DNA of 64,000 nucleotides from positions 60,965,885-61,029,884 of the forward strand of contig CAIIXF020000001.1 of NCBI GenBank assembly GCA_903813345.2, written 5' to 3'. The position numbers were made by a program, and so were the translations under genes. Of this stretch, positions 46,140-57,729 are shown in pieces. Origin of the DNA: Owenia fusiformis (taxonomy: Eukaryota > Annelida > Polychaeta > Sabellida > Oweniidae). The notes under the pieces are model-generated. The model ran no database searches and had not been told where the DNA came from. It was given only the letters and a program-made list of their open reading frames with translations. How positions within the stretch are numbered: position 1 is the stretch's first letter; the number at the start of each line of letters is the position of its first letter.

Positions 46140-48660
46140 TTAAGTGATTTCTGAAATTTAAGAAAAATAAGTACAATCTAAAACCGACCATACATAATTC
46201 GCCTGTATTCATCCTCTAGTATTAAGGTTCCAGAAATATTTTTTAAACTTATTTCTGAAAACTTAATCGTTTGGATATTTTGTGCGAGAACGTAATTTTG
46301 GAGAGAAAGGAACAGATACTGAAGATATCCACCCCGCTCGCTAGATACATTATCTACCTAAAACCTCGGTAGTTAAAGCATACATAAGGGTGTTTTTGAT
46401 ACAAGATTTATCTCGAGAGAAAGATGTGTATCACACGTTAGACTGGAGAGACAGAAGGATTTTGAAATATGTATACAGAACCGACCAACATGACATATGT
46501 ATCCCATACCCTCTGAAGTTCTATTTTATAGTGCGGAACTGGGATATGCATACCGATGTAAATCCTGGTTGGTCGGTTTTCCCACTAATATTGATATAAT
46601 CACAGGTGATATAAATCATTACAGATTCAGCAAGTCATACGAACATAAGTTATAGGCTAGCACCATTAAAACATGGCTTTTGGGGCTTGCCTCGGAGAGA
46701 CCTGTCGGAAATTGTCTTGAAACGTGAAAACCATGAACGCTACGTTAATTATGACTATTATGTACAATAAATGTCTTAAATGTCTCAAGTTAATACCTTG
46801 TTATACGTTATTGGAATCACAATCCTCCTTTTGGCAAGAATTTATTTATAAGGTGCAATAACTCCACCATTATTGCATATGAATATTTTACATCAGTTTT
46901 GGCCATATTCGCAGCCTACAACACTGTTTGAGCCTGAGGTATTCAGTCAATCTCAGAACGACGTTAAACTTGCATAAAATTATTGCTTCTATCTTTGACA
47001 TTGCGCTATATATTGAGTTCCCGTTTGCTTCCTTTTGTGCAGTATTTGTTTCTGGCTTTTGTTCGCCAAGTTCGGGTCACCTGACCCCTGAATTGTATCA
47101 GTTTGTGTCAGCTACCATCCATTATACATGGAGAAAAATTGAGCCATTTTGTAAGTAAATGAAATATCAAAGATCATCCACCGGTGTCGTTGTGTATTTT
47201 TGGTTTGACAGTCCAAGTTCTGGAGTGGGGTGCTTCACTGTTGGCCTTCCGCACTGAAAGAGAAGATATCACACGTTTCATTTCGTTTTTCAGTTTAAGT
47301 AATTCAGTGATGTTAGTAATGAGGGGATTAGCAGGGAGGTGAGGGATTGCATCATGTCTCTGGTTCCTCGGTTCCCTCTGCCTTTGAGTAAGCGATCGGC
47401 CAGAGAGTAACGCGAGAAACAGGCTGACTTGATGCAAGGTTAATGGGAAGGGGCAACCATCACACAAAAACTGGTGTTAGAGGCGCTAATTGGGAAGGGG
47501 TGTGCCGGAAACAACATGCTAATACGTACTGTATTGGCCCAAAGTTCCGTTTGAGGCGGTGTTCTGATTGGTTGAAATACGGGTTGGCGTAGGCTCAGGA
47601 GTGGATCCATCTGCAAAAACAATTGAAAGCATTTTTTAATCCAGGGAACCATATCCCGACTATTAGATAAGACTAGTTCTTCTATTACATCAAATGCGCC
47701 CTGACTGTGAATCATCTAAAATGTGAAATAACTCAGCATCCGCAATCAGGCACTGCAGTGTAGTTACCTGGAATGATGAATACATAATTATACCAGGCTG
47801 AGAACGCTTTTTAGATTCGATCAAACAATCATGAACAAAAGGCGTGTATGCACAGTATATGTACACTCCCCTCCATTATAAGTTTGCCTACCGGAAGTTG
47901 CCTTTTGGATCACTTATTTTTGTTTAGCGATTCAAAATAATTCGGATCAAATATGATCATAAATTCCGAAGAATTGTATTTAACGAACAAAATGAAGAGC
48001 CAAAAATGACAGTCTTTCATATGCTAATTAATGAAAACTTTCGATTACCAAACTTGTGGAGGAAAGTGTTGATAACCAATAAAATGGCGCACAGGCTTCT
48101 CTACATATATGATTTGAGAGCCTACTGTTACGAAACATTGCGTGCTCGCCGGTATCAACAAGAAGGCACCATTGATTGAACATTGTTTGTCCGCTCTAAT
48201 CAGCTGACAAATAGATTGATTGCACAACTGTTTGACAGTATAGTTCAATATCTTAGTTGAATAAAAATAAAAAGTATATACTTTTAGAGTTGTAACTCTT
48301 TGCTTATTCATATGGAAGTCCTAATGTCTTGATTGCTTAACTGTCCAAAAACTGTTAAAGATTTAGAATCTTGCAGTATATTTGGACAAGTCCGGCAGTC
48401 ACAGTCAAGTTAGACCAAGAAAAAAGATTTCGTGGAAAATCTTGGCTCAATAGAGTCCAAACTACCATATTGATCAATTATAAGTATAAGCCTATTGTTT
48501 TTACGACATTTCACCACCGATAGAGTCTTTTAAACCTTTAGAGTTGTCATAAAACTATTGAAAATCGACATTTTACTGTCAGAGAGCTGAAAATGGGATA
48601 AAACTTATTTTATTGATGCAAAAATCCATTATTCTTTTAGAAAGTTGGGATCGCATGTGG
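46140..48660. other. intergenic region, no gene supported
   Basis: Minus-strand open frames near 47174-47715 (up to 97 codons) lack recognisable motifs or flanking splice structure. Nothing else is identified. Confidence 0.5.
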
Positions 48661-48669
48661 TGGAACGTG

Positions 48670-48749
48670 TACCCTTTGCATTCGTTTGACTTTACTTCTC
48701 AAAAGAGAGCTTCGTCTTAGTAGTTTAACTAGACTCTGCGCGCAGGGTA
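48670..48749. mobile_element. 80-bp mini-element, copy 2, target duplication TGGAACGTG
   Basis: It is nearly identical to 2390-2469, with ends TACCCTTTGC and GCGCAGGGTA. The 9-mer TGGAACGTG lies exactly at 48661-48669 and 48750-48758. The copies differ at only a few bases, so transposition was relatively recent. Confidence 0.88.
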
Positions 48750-49907
48750 TGGAACGTGATGCTTTAATTCTTGAAAATAACGAAATTTATTCAGAGTAAC
48801 AAGTTATACTGTTCCAATTTGAAATTGGATTTTTCAGATTTGCACTTCTTGCAATAAATTGGAAATTTCAAGTTGCCATTGATATATTGGGTAATCCGAC
48901 TGTAGTCGACATTTCATATATTCTATCGCAAAAAATATTGATAATATTTTTTGTTTGTGTAGTTTCAAATTCCCAGGCCTGCTCATCTTCGACCCAAAAA
49001 ACAACAGTGATGCTACTACAAATGAAGCTTTGTAGATTACCATAAGAAAGGCGGATTCATTTCTTTTTTACTCTTTACGTCATTAACAGGCCATGGTATA
49101 TTTAGTGTCCATAGGTTCCATAATAATGTTACAGTCCCTTCGCCCTTAAATAGCTATAGTCCTCGGGTTGGCAATGTTACTGTAGTCTTTTTCATATAGC
49201 CTTTGCAATAGTTCACGACAAAAATACTGTACATAGTGAGCTATCTTCGTAGATGGAAGATGACGCCCTTTCACCTTCTTAATTTAGAATGTTGACGCAG
49301 AGGTTCAAAATAAACAGCAATCATAAATGTGTCAATAAGAGAGATCTATCCGACAGTCAAGTTGACGAATGAGTGTTTGCCTCTGAATAATGGCATGATA
49401 GAATACATGTTTAATTTCGGTTGAAGTACTGATGAGAGCAGAAATCAAACAGATGAATCTGAATTCCCCAAAACTTCATTTTATTATATCACAATAGCTA
49501 CCAGTATCACTGATGAATGATATAATCTGTGAAGAAAGTCGCGGGGATTGAATTGAACAATTGATTCATTGAGTTCGTCGTAGCCCTCTATTACCGTGTC
49601 AATTTACCTTCAGTCTATTCGATTTGATTACTAGTAGATGAACATTGAGCATATGAAATACATATAATCAGTATATTCGGGCGTCTAGATGCGATCCATT
49701 ATCTGATTTTATCCCATACTTAGAAGAAGAAGAAGAAGGGAAGGAGCAGTATGCCCCGTTAATAATCAAAGATTTGAACAGGAAAATCCGGCTACGGACA
49801 AGAATACAAAACTGGACATGAATATTTTGAAATAATTCCACGGTTGGTTGCAAAGTTTCTGAGCTTTGGCCAATAGAACAATGTGATTGGTATGGGATAA
49901 ACAGATC

Positions 49908-50044
49908 ATCCTATAGTCGGTTCAGGATATTGGGATTATCCCTTGGCCAATATAATATATCTACCCTCGGGACCTACGGCCCTCGGGCAGATATATTATA
50001 TTGGCCTCGGGATAATCCCAATATCCTGAACCTCATATAGGATA
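49908..50044. repeat. 137-bp palindrome with GGCCCTCGGG core
   Basis: The arms read GGTTCAGGATATTGGGATTA and its inverse, then GGCCAATATAATATATCT and its inverse, around CCTCGGGACCTACGGCCCTCGGG. It shares the core design but not the arm sequence with the hairpins at 764, 30270 and 38052. Confidence 0.82.
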
Positions 50045-50064
50045 ATCTCTATATACACACTTAT

Positions 50065-50130
50065 ACAGGGTGTTCATAAAGGCGTTAAACTTTGCAGAGA
50101 TATTTTGAAACTTTATGGACATCCTGTATA
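50065..50130. repeat. small CAGGGTGT-ended hairpin
   Basis: ACAGGGTGTTCATAAAG is followed about 30 bp later by the inverse CTTTATGGACATCCTGTA. A similar unpaired end, ACAGGGTGTTCCAAAAG, is at about 53432. These look like residues of short MITEs. Confidence 0.5.
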
Positions 50131-51003
50131 TTCAATACAATGTCCATTATGATCCAAAACTAGCCGTCATTCAATAAACATCCTCCAAACATAGGCATCC
50201 AGAACTCGTACCTGGAAGAAGGAAGGAATTTCGGAGGATGTTCAATGACTGCCATGGTAATGTGGAATATTAACCTTATTTTGATGAACAACATATCAAA
50301 ATCTGTAAACTAGAAAATTTTAGATTTCCAACACTAGCAACAGCGGCAGCCATGACATAATTTTGATATTCCCCTATATGGTAACCAACTGACCGAGGTT
50401 CTCATTTTCACATTTAATTGTCACTTTCAATAAGTAGTATATCATTGGCAAATGCCTAAAGGAGCACGATACTACATAGCAAAACATCGATGTCCAAAAG
50501 CGATGATAATCATTGAGGAATAGGCTGTCTGTTTTATTTCTCACTGCCCCGGGAGATGATGTCTGCTCCGAGAAACCCAACTTGATGATGTACATAATCC
50601 GATTTCAAGTCTCCTGAGTTCGGTTCCTAATCATTTTATTATTCTCTTATACAGTTTGCTGTTGTGCAATTAACTTCTCTGATGAAATAATCATGAGGAC
50701 TCTTAAGGATATAAAGATCTAATTTATCAAGAATTAATGGTAATCCGGATGGATTAAAGAGGGGTTGGTACCAGAGTGGCTGCTTGTACGTTATGTACCC
50801 AGATGTAATTGAGACTCGTTGGTCGATGAAGAACTCGGGAATAGCACCAATAATGTGCGCTATGATTTTCTATGTAAGATTATTTGCCTATCTGTTAGTA
50901 TACATTGTCCCGTAATCAGACCGTTGTACCGATAGTCGATAAAACAATATTCCGCTAATTGTATCGAGATCTCTTGGAAATAAATCGAATAACCAAAGCA
51001 GTC

Positions 51004-51034
51004 TACCCTTTGCATTCGTTGACTTGCTTAATAA
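51004..51034. mobile_element. 5' fragment of the 80-bp mini-element
   Basis: TACCCTTTGCATTCGTTGAC matches the first third of the mini-element with one base missing. The similarity then decays and no right end or target duplication is found. Confidence 0.55.
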
Positions 51035-51984
51035 GATTGAGCACACTAGATTAATTAAAGCATCAGAGAGAATGATATTGTGTCCGATATTGTGTTAGAT
51101 CATACTTTGGGTTATTGGGGCTTGTTTACCTAAACGACTTATGGATGTTTTGTATTCTTGTTTTGTCTGTACATGTTTCGTTGTACTTTGTGTTCCCTCT
51201 TTCGGCACTTGTGCCTACATATTCACTCCGGTTTAGCAGGAACATATTGTATACCTTTTTGTTCATCCATTATTTACGATCTATTCTGCTTTATTTATTT
51301 AAAATGAAAAGATGGATATTTCAAGTTGAAAGCATTGTATCCCATTCATTTTGACTATTCATTGCTTCATATAATTGCATACCGTTGTGGGAGAGCAAAC
51401 CTTGAAATCTTTTTTGATATTTCACAGCTGGAATATTGTTTAAAAACCTGATCATTCCAACTCAGCGATAAATCACGTAATATTGACGTTTAACGAAAAA
51501 AGTGTGTATTTTTAGATTTTAATGAGCCCCATAAATGCGTCTGTTAGTCAATGATGGAACATGCCTATGGGCGCTGTTTTTTATTTCCCATTGGACTCGT
51601 ATATAATATTAGCTCATTACAACATGATTATTTACCAGCTATATGTCTTATCACCCAAGAACAGTATGGTCTTAAAGTTGTCTAAATGTACGATTCCATC
51701 CATTCTTTTAAACGACTGTCAAACAATATAAGAAGAGACAGGAGTGCAATAGGGTCAGATACATTTTCCAAGCCTGTCAAATGGATTATCTGTTAATCAA
51801 ACTATATATAGGCATCTTTGGACCTGGCTTAAACATCTGATGTTTAAAGCCCATATTAGTTGTATAAGTAACTAAATGAAACTGCCTTGGAGTTAACGGC
51901 AATCATCAATGGTCGAGTGTACTTAGAGTCTCAGTGAGGTCCCAGTATTGTAAAAATATTTTTTCCCAAAACTTAAGAATTAAA

Positions 51985-52290
51985 ATGAAAGAACCATTGA
52001 ACAATAATCATACAAATGAAAGAACCATTGAACAATAATTAAACAAATGAAAGAACCATTGAACATTTATATAAATGAAAGAACCAAGAACCATTGAACA
52101 ATAATTCAAATGAAAGGCCCACTGAACAATAATAATACAAATGAGAGAACCATTGAACAATAATAATGCAAAAGAAAGAAAAGAAAGAAAGAACCATTGA
52201 ACAATAATTATACAAATGAGAGAACCAGCATTAAACAATAATAGTAAAAATGAAAAAATTAAACAATTATACAAATTAAAGAACCATTGA
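51985..52290. repeat. imperfect tandem repeat, GAAAGAACCATTGAACAATA unit
   Basis: About ten units of roughly 28-35 bp share AAAGAACCATTGAACAATAA with variable spacers. Unit lengths vary more than in the other minisatellites of the window. Confidence 0.8.
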
Positions 52291-52559
52291 ACTTATGTTT
52301 ATAGTGTCTGACAACCCGCTCTTTTCCAAGAGTAATAATGCAAACTTCAATTAAAAGGTGTGGTGGATGGCATTTTCTTGGACGAAATACGCATCTAATA
52401 GCGGATATAAATGACATTTGTTGCTCCCAATTCTGACCACTTCAGATTAGAAATGTTCATCCACTAATGAGTTGTGGCGATCTTATTAACACAGACCTTC
52501 ACAAGTGAAATATTAGGTTGTCTAAGAAGCTATATCGATTCAATTAACCTTCTGTTTTA

Positions 52560-53066
52560 CACTGGTGGTCCACTCCACACCGTTTCGGTAACAAAATGTC
52601 GGAACGTCGAAGGCACGATTTTTCTTTTTTCTTATTTCACACGTTGTAGGCAGAATTCCCACGACCTTTTTATCACAAACGTGTATCAGTAACGATTAAG
52701 AAAATGTACACATTTGCGAACAAATAGTTCAGAAGAAAACGGAATCGTCGATTTAATCCCTCATTTAAGTTACCGAAACGGTATTTCGAAAAACAGTTAA
52801 GATCTGCACTTTTAACCCTACCGTTTATGTAACTTTAGTGCGGAATTAAATCGACGATTCTGTTGTCTTCTGAGCTATTTTTTCGCAAACATGTACCTTA
52901 ATGAAACATGATACTGATACACGCTTGTGAGAAAAAAATGTCGTGGGGATTCTGCCTACAACGAGCGAAATAAGCAAAAAAGAAAAATCGTACCTTCGCC
53001 GTTCCGACATTTTGTTACCGAAACGAACCGTTTCGGTAACCAGCGTAATCGAGCTGATCACCAGTG
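52560..53066. mobile_element. CACTGG foldback element, copy 2, target duplication TTTTA
   Basis: 507 bp, from CACTGGTGGTCC to GATCACCAGTG, with CCGTTTCGGTAACAAAATGT and inverse inside. TTTTA flanks both ends exactly (52555-52559, 53067-53071). The sequence is close to 45614-46134 over its whole length, including the central GAATCGTCGATTTAAT blocks. The left arm has lost part of its outer region. Confidence 0.87.
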
Positions 53067-53699
53067 TTTTAGGTATTATCTCTCTTGTTAATTTCATAAT
53101 TGCAAGGATTGTGTATTAATCTTGTACCCTTCTTCAGTTATGGCTCTATGTCCAGAACTATAGTGTATCTGTACTGTATAATTCAGATACGATTGAGATA
53201 ACTTCACCAGTAAAATATTGACCAAGTAAGGTTAATATCATCAAAATTATGTAAAACAACAATATGTAAATTGATATAATATGTCAGATATGTCTACTAC
53301 TATCTTCTTTATCAAGGTAATATAATCTAATTATATGTCTACAAGGAATGCCAAAGAAAATCAATTGAACCAATGGTAAAGAAATACGAACCTTTCTTCA
53401 ATCAAGCCCCTGTGACCCTCAACCATATATACAGGGTGTTCCAAAAGAGTGAACCAATGCAACACGCTATATTTTCATTAATACGTGGATGAATTGGCTC
53501 ATATCATCGCATCTTGTGGAGAAAGGTCTAAAAAATGTATTGATGCCATAATTTATTCCGAGTCTTGGATTTTGAAGAAAGTACAAGACTTAAAACAAAA
53601 ATGCCTGAAAATTAGATATTGTGCAAAATTGTACCTATGTGATTCACGGAAATTGTTGAAACACACTGGATGATTTTAAAAAACTTTTATTGATCAAGA

Positions 53700-54440
53700 T
53701 AATTAATTCATTGAATTAGAATTCAACAGACTAGCCTATTGGTCAAATTAATTTGATACACCAATCAGTTCAATTTCAATTTCAATTCAATTTATTCATT
53801 CAAAATTACATCATACAACATTTCATCAATTACATGAAAAAGACACCCCAAGGGGCGTATATATTCCATGGGACATAATATTTAAAAGTTATGTTTTAGT
53901 CATAGATCAAAAGCTAAATGAATCAAAATGAAAAACAAAAATGGAAGCATATATTATCATTGGTATTTACTGATAAGATCATTCTTTATCAGTTTTTCAA
54001 AATTTTCAAATCAAAATCAAATCCAAAGTAGACCTGTACATAGGTCGAGATATTAAATATACCAATCAGATTCAAAGGAGACCACTATCACGGTGTCGAC
54101 CAACCCAAACGCTCTTCTTCAGAACAGATCAGTGAATATATTTAATTCATTGAATTAGAATTCAACAGACTAGCCTATTGGTCAAATTAATTTGATACAC
54201 CAATCAAATCCAAAACAGACCAGTACATAGGTCGAGCTATTAAATATACCAATCAGATTCAAAATAGACCTCTATGTAGGTCGGGATAATTGGATATTGC
54301 AATGTTTAAAACGGAATTGAATATAGGTCGACGATAATTCAAATTAGATTCACAACTCATATTCAAAATGGAACCTTATTATAGGTCGATAATGAGATAC
54401 TAATATAAATCAGATTTGATTTGAAACAGAATATAAGTCC
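53700..54440. repeat. degenerate repeats with TAGGTCGA words and a duplicated 65-bp block
   Basis: A block containing TTCAACAGACTAGCCTATTG occurs at about 53702-53768 and again at about 54140-54206. Around and between them, phrases such as TATACCAATCAGATTCAAA and CATAGGTCGA recur every 40-60 bp and decay toward 54440. Confidence 0.65.
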
Positions 54441-54502
54441 ATATAATTAGATATATTTAGTTTTAAAATGGACAAGAACTAGGTCGATATAAGCAGGTAT
54501 AA

Positions 54503-55408
54503 CACGGGATACTAGAGTATCCGCGTATATTGAGGTTCTAAGCTTACGAGTGTGACCGTATTTCTGTTCCTATAAACAGACGAGGTGAGTACTTGCTTTT
54601 TATGAACACTTTCGAACGTTTTCTTCTTATCCTACTTAGTCAATGAATGATACTTGGTATACTTATAATGCCAGGCATATCACAAGGGGCCTTAATCAAG
54701 AGAAAACGTATTAATATTAGATTGAAGCCGTAAAATCCTAGTTTCCAGCATCTTTGATCAGTTTTTGTGTAACACAACGCAACTCCGAAGAGGATGACAC
54801 ATCTAATGTATAATATATAGCTAGATCTACGAATTAGTCATGAATATTTTAAATAATTTAGCCTGCTCTGTCCAAATATGATACATCTTTGAATTTTTGA
54901 GAATACGAATGTCACTGGTGCCCCATTATTGGAGAATACGATTGTGAAACAATCAGTGGGCCGTGTTACACTCGTTTCCATGACATTTCACAAGCGTATC
55001 CTCTGGGAAAAGATAAATCCTTCTCTTGCTCGCTCTACGGGGGATCATATAAACTGCGATTTGGAGATCTTGTTCAGGTTAGCCATAAAAAGGTTTGGGA
55101 TTTGTTTTTTTCTACTGTGATATTAATGATTTGGCTCTAAGGCGAGAAATCTGTACTTTCTGATTGATATTCCATTATGAACAGTTACATTGCTAAAATA
55201 GCTCATGTTTAACATTTTTTGTTACATTACTATTAAATACAGCATAAACTATATTCAACAAACACAATTTCAAAAAGGATAATATAGAAGTTAACCTGTA
55301 TTTTCCATTTTTAAGCAGCTGTGCCTCTCATGACTTTCCAAAACAGGTCATATTCGTAGCCTAAGAACCGGTCATACTCAATATACGCGGATACTCTAGT
55401 TACCCGTG
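54503..55408. mobile_element. 906-bp TIR element with CACGGG ends and 5-bp target duplication TATAA
   Basis: The left end CACGGGATACTAGAGTATCC and the complement of the right end CACGGGTAACTAGAGTATCC continue alike as GCGTATATTGAG. TATAA flanks both ends (54498-54502, 55409-55413). The interior has no transposase. It shares the CAC start and 5-bp duplication with the three CACTG elements, though its sequence is unrelated to theirs. Confidence 0.8.
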
Positions 55409-55471
55409 TATAAGCAGAATTAAATATATCCATTTGTGGTTATCAATTAGTAAGGAACTACTTAAAAACTC

Positions 55472-55548
55472 TACCCTGCGTGCAGAGTTTAGTTAAACTA
55501 CAGACGAAGCTCTCTTTAAGAAGTGAAGTCAAACGATTGCAAAGGGTA
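55472..55548. mobile_element. 77-bp mini-element, copy 3 (inverted), target duplication TAAAAACTC
   Basis: This is the reverse complement of the elements at 2390 and 48670: it starts TACCCTGCGTGC and ends TTGCAAAGGGTA. TAAAAACTC lies exactly at 55463-55471 and 55549-55557. It is slightly shorter through small internal deletions. Confidence 0.87.
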
Positions 55549-55593
55549 TAAAAACTCCGAAACAAGTTATAGGCCTGTATGTACGAATATATA

Positions 55594-56169
55594 CAGGGTG
55601 GTCAAAAAAATGGAAACCCTTACACCATTTTCCTCATATATTTGTCATTTTAAGAAATAACTCCCTGATATTTTGCACATTTGTACATCATTCAATTTAC
55701 TACCAGCCTCCTTTATTTCATGACCATCAGATTGATAGTCACAATGTTACAGCACTTTACAGAACGTGCCCTAGTGGCCACTATTGCTCTGTCGAGCCAC
55801 CTGCACTCGCCGTCCAAAATGTCCCTACCTGTAGGGATATGGCAAGGAAAAAGTGAGTGTATGAGAATAACCTCAGGACAATCACAAACCTCAAAAGTGA
55901 GATCATCCTTATCATTCGACCATACCTGCTGAGGAATGCATTCGGCCTATTGACAACTGTGCAGGTTTGCCTACAGCGCAATGATGGCCAAACTTGAAGC
56001 ATGTTATTCAAAGTGCTTTAAAATTGTGACTATCAGTCTGATGGTCATACAATTTGGTAGGGTGGTAGGACATTGGATGATGTACAAATGTGTGAAATAT
56101 CAGGGAGACGTTCCTTAAGATGACAAAGATATTAGGAAAATGCAGGGTTTCCATTTTTTGACCACCCTG
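55594..56169. mobile_element. intact 576-bp foldback MITE with TA target, CAGGGTGGTC ends
   Basis: Ends CAGGGTGGTCAAAAAAATGG and its inverse are flanked by TA on both sides (55592-55593, 56170-56171). The arms stay similar well inward (ACATTTGTACATCAT; GACCATCAGA) to a non-palindromic centre. A second copy split by a LINE lies at 33681-36183. TA targets suggest Tc1/mariner; open frames inside are not transposases. Confidence 0.85.
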
Positions 56170-57129
56170 TAGATGGTCAAAAGCAGTATGATATTTACAA
56201 TAATCCAACTAATAATCATTCAAAAAAATTCTACATGAGTTTTTCGAGCTATTTCAATAATTTATAAAACGTGATGATTTCAAGTGATATTATACTTCTA
56301 AACATTGATTAGCAATTTTCTACATGTCTTGTACGCCAACTTCACTTAACATCAATCAATTCCCTTTAAACCAGCTTGCATTTCTAAATATACACGTAAG
56401 TACCACATTTAAATACTTTTAACAAATGTTTTAACCAATTTAGAAGTTCGGCAGACTTTCTTCTCATCAAACTAGCTATTCTTACATAATACATTAGAAG
56501 CCTGTTGTTATTCGATTCAACTTTGGGTCTAATTCACTTTGGCTAAAAATAAATGTTTTGATTTCTGTTAGTTTTGAGTGAATCAATTCTCATTTTATAT
56601 TTAGATCATGTGCATCATATCTGCGTCCAATCTTAATTCACGAGACTTCATTTGCAGGAAATTCTTGGTAAACTTTGTTAGCGCTACTTGTATTTCTAGA
56701 TATCCATCCCGGGATAACAGAATGCGTGGCTTTTCAACCCTTGATCATAGACTCATTCTTCCCGAGTGCTTCTTCATCGGGTTAATTTAAAGTCGAACGC
56801 TTCCTTTTCATAAATATTTGATGAAAATAAGCGTAATTATTTGTTTAAAAGCACTATTTTCCCTTCGATTCGACTTGCTTTGGTTTGTTTGGAGAAAGAT
56901 GTATAATTGGAATTGGATATCGATCAGTACTTTGAAACTTTGATCAAGCACCAAAATGTTATTCTAACCTAACGTTCGTCATGTAGTATTTCTTAATTAA
57001 GGTAACGTTTTTATTTATTTATGCCTCCCCTTCTTGATCTTACCTCCCTAAATTACCAACTTAAATAGCGATGATCGTGGATGTTACATGAGATCGTTTA
57101 CCTGTAACACTCAAAGACCTGATAGTACA

Positions 57130-57720
57130 ATCCCATAAGTATACCTGGAGACTTCTAGTGTGCATGGTACAATCGCTTAAAGCATACCTGCAGACTCTGA
57201 GTTTGCATCGTACAATCGTATAAAGCATACCTGCAGACTCTGAGTTTGCATCGTACAATCACATAAAGCATACCTGCAGACTCTGAGTTTGCATCGTACA
57301 ATCACATAAAGCATACCTGCAGACTCTGAGTTTGCATCGTACAATCACATAAAGCATACCTGCAGACTCTGAGTTTGCATCGTACAATCACATAAAGCAT
57401 ACCTGCAGACTCTGAGTTTGCATCGTACAATCACATAAAGCATACCTGCAGACTCTGAGTTTGCATCGTACAATCACATAAAGCATACCTGCAGACTCTG
57501 AGTTTGCATCGTACAATCGTATAAAGCATACCTGCAGACTCTGAGTTTGCATCGTACAATCACATAAAGCATACCTGCAGACTCTGAGTTTGCATCGTAC
57601 AATCACATAAAGCATACCTGCAGACTCTGAGTTTGCATCGTACAATCGTATAAAGCATACCTGCAGACTCTGAGTTTGCATCGTACAATCGTATAAAGCA
57701 TACCTGGAGTTTGCATGGTA
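57130..57720. repeat. 43-bp minisatellite, about 13 units
   Basis: The unit contains CTGCAGACTCTGAGTTTGCA followed by TCGTACAATC and ACATAAAGCATAC (variant CGTATAAAGC). Units in the middle are almost identical and the edge units diverge. Apparent open frames on the minus strand result from the repeat. Confidence 0.92.
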
Positions 57721-57729
57721 CACTCTCAT

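Noticed and set aside
45606-46147. Open frames within the CACTGG foldback element
   Set aside because: They are parts of the inverted arms and are not conserved as proteins between the two copies.
47174-47715. Two minus-strand open frames of 91-97 codons
   Set aside because: No motif, no consistent splice sites and no similarity recognised; expected by chance in this length.
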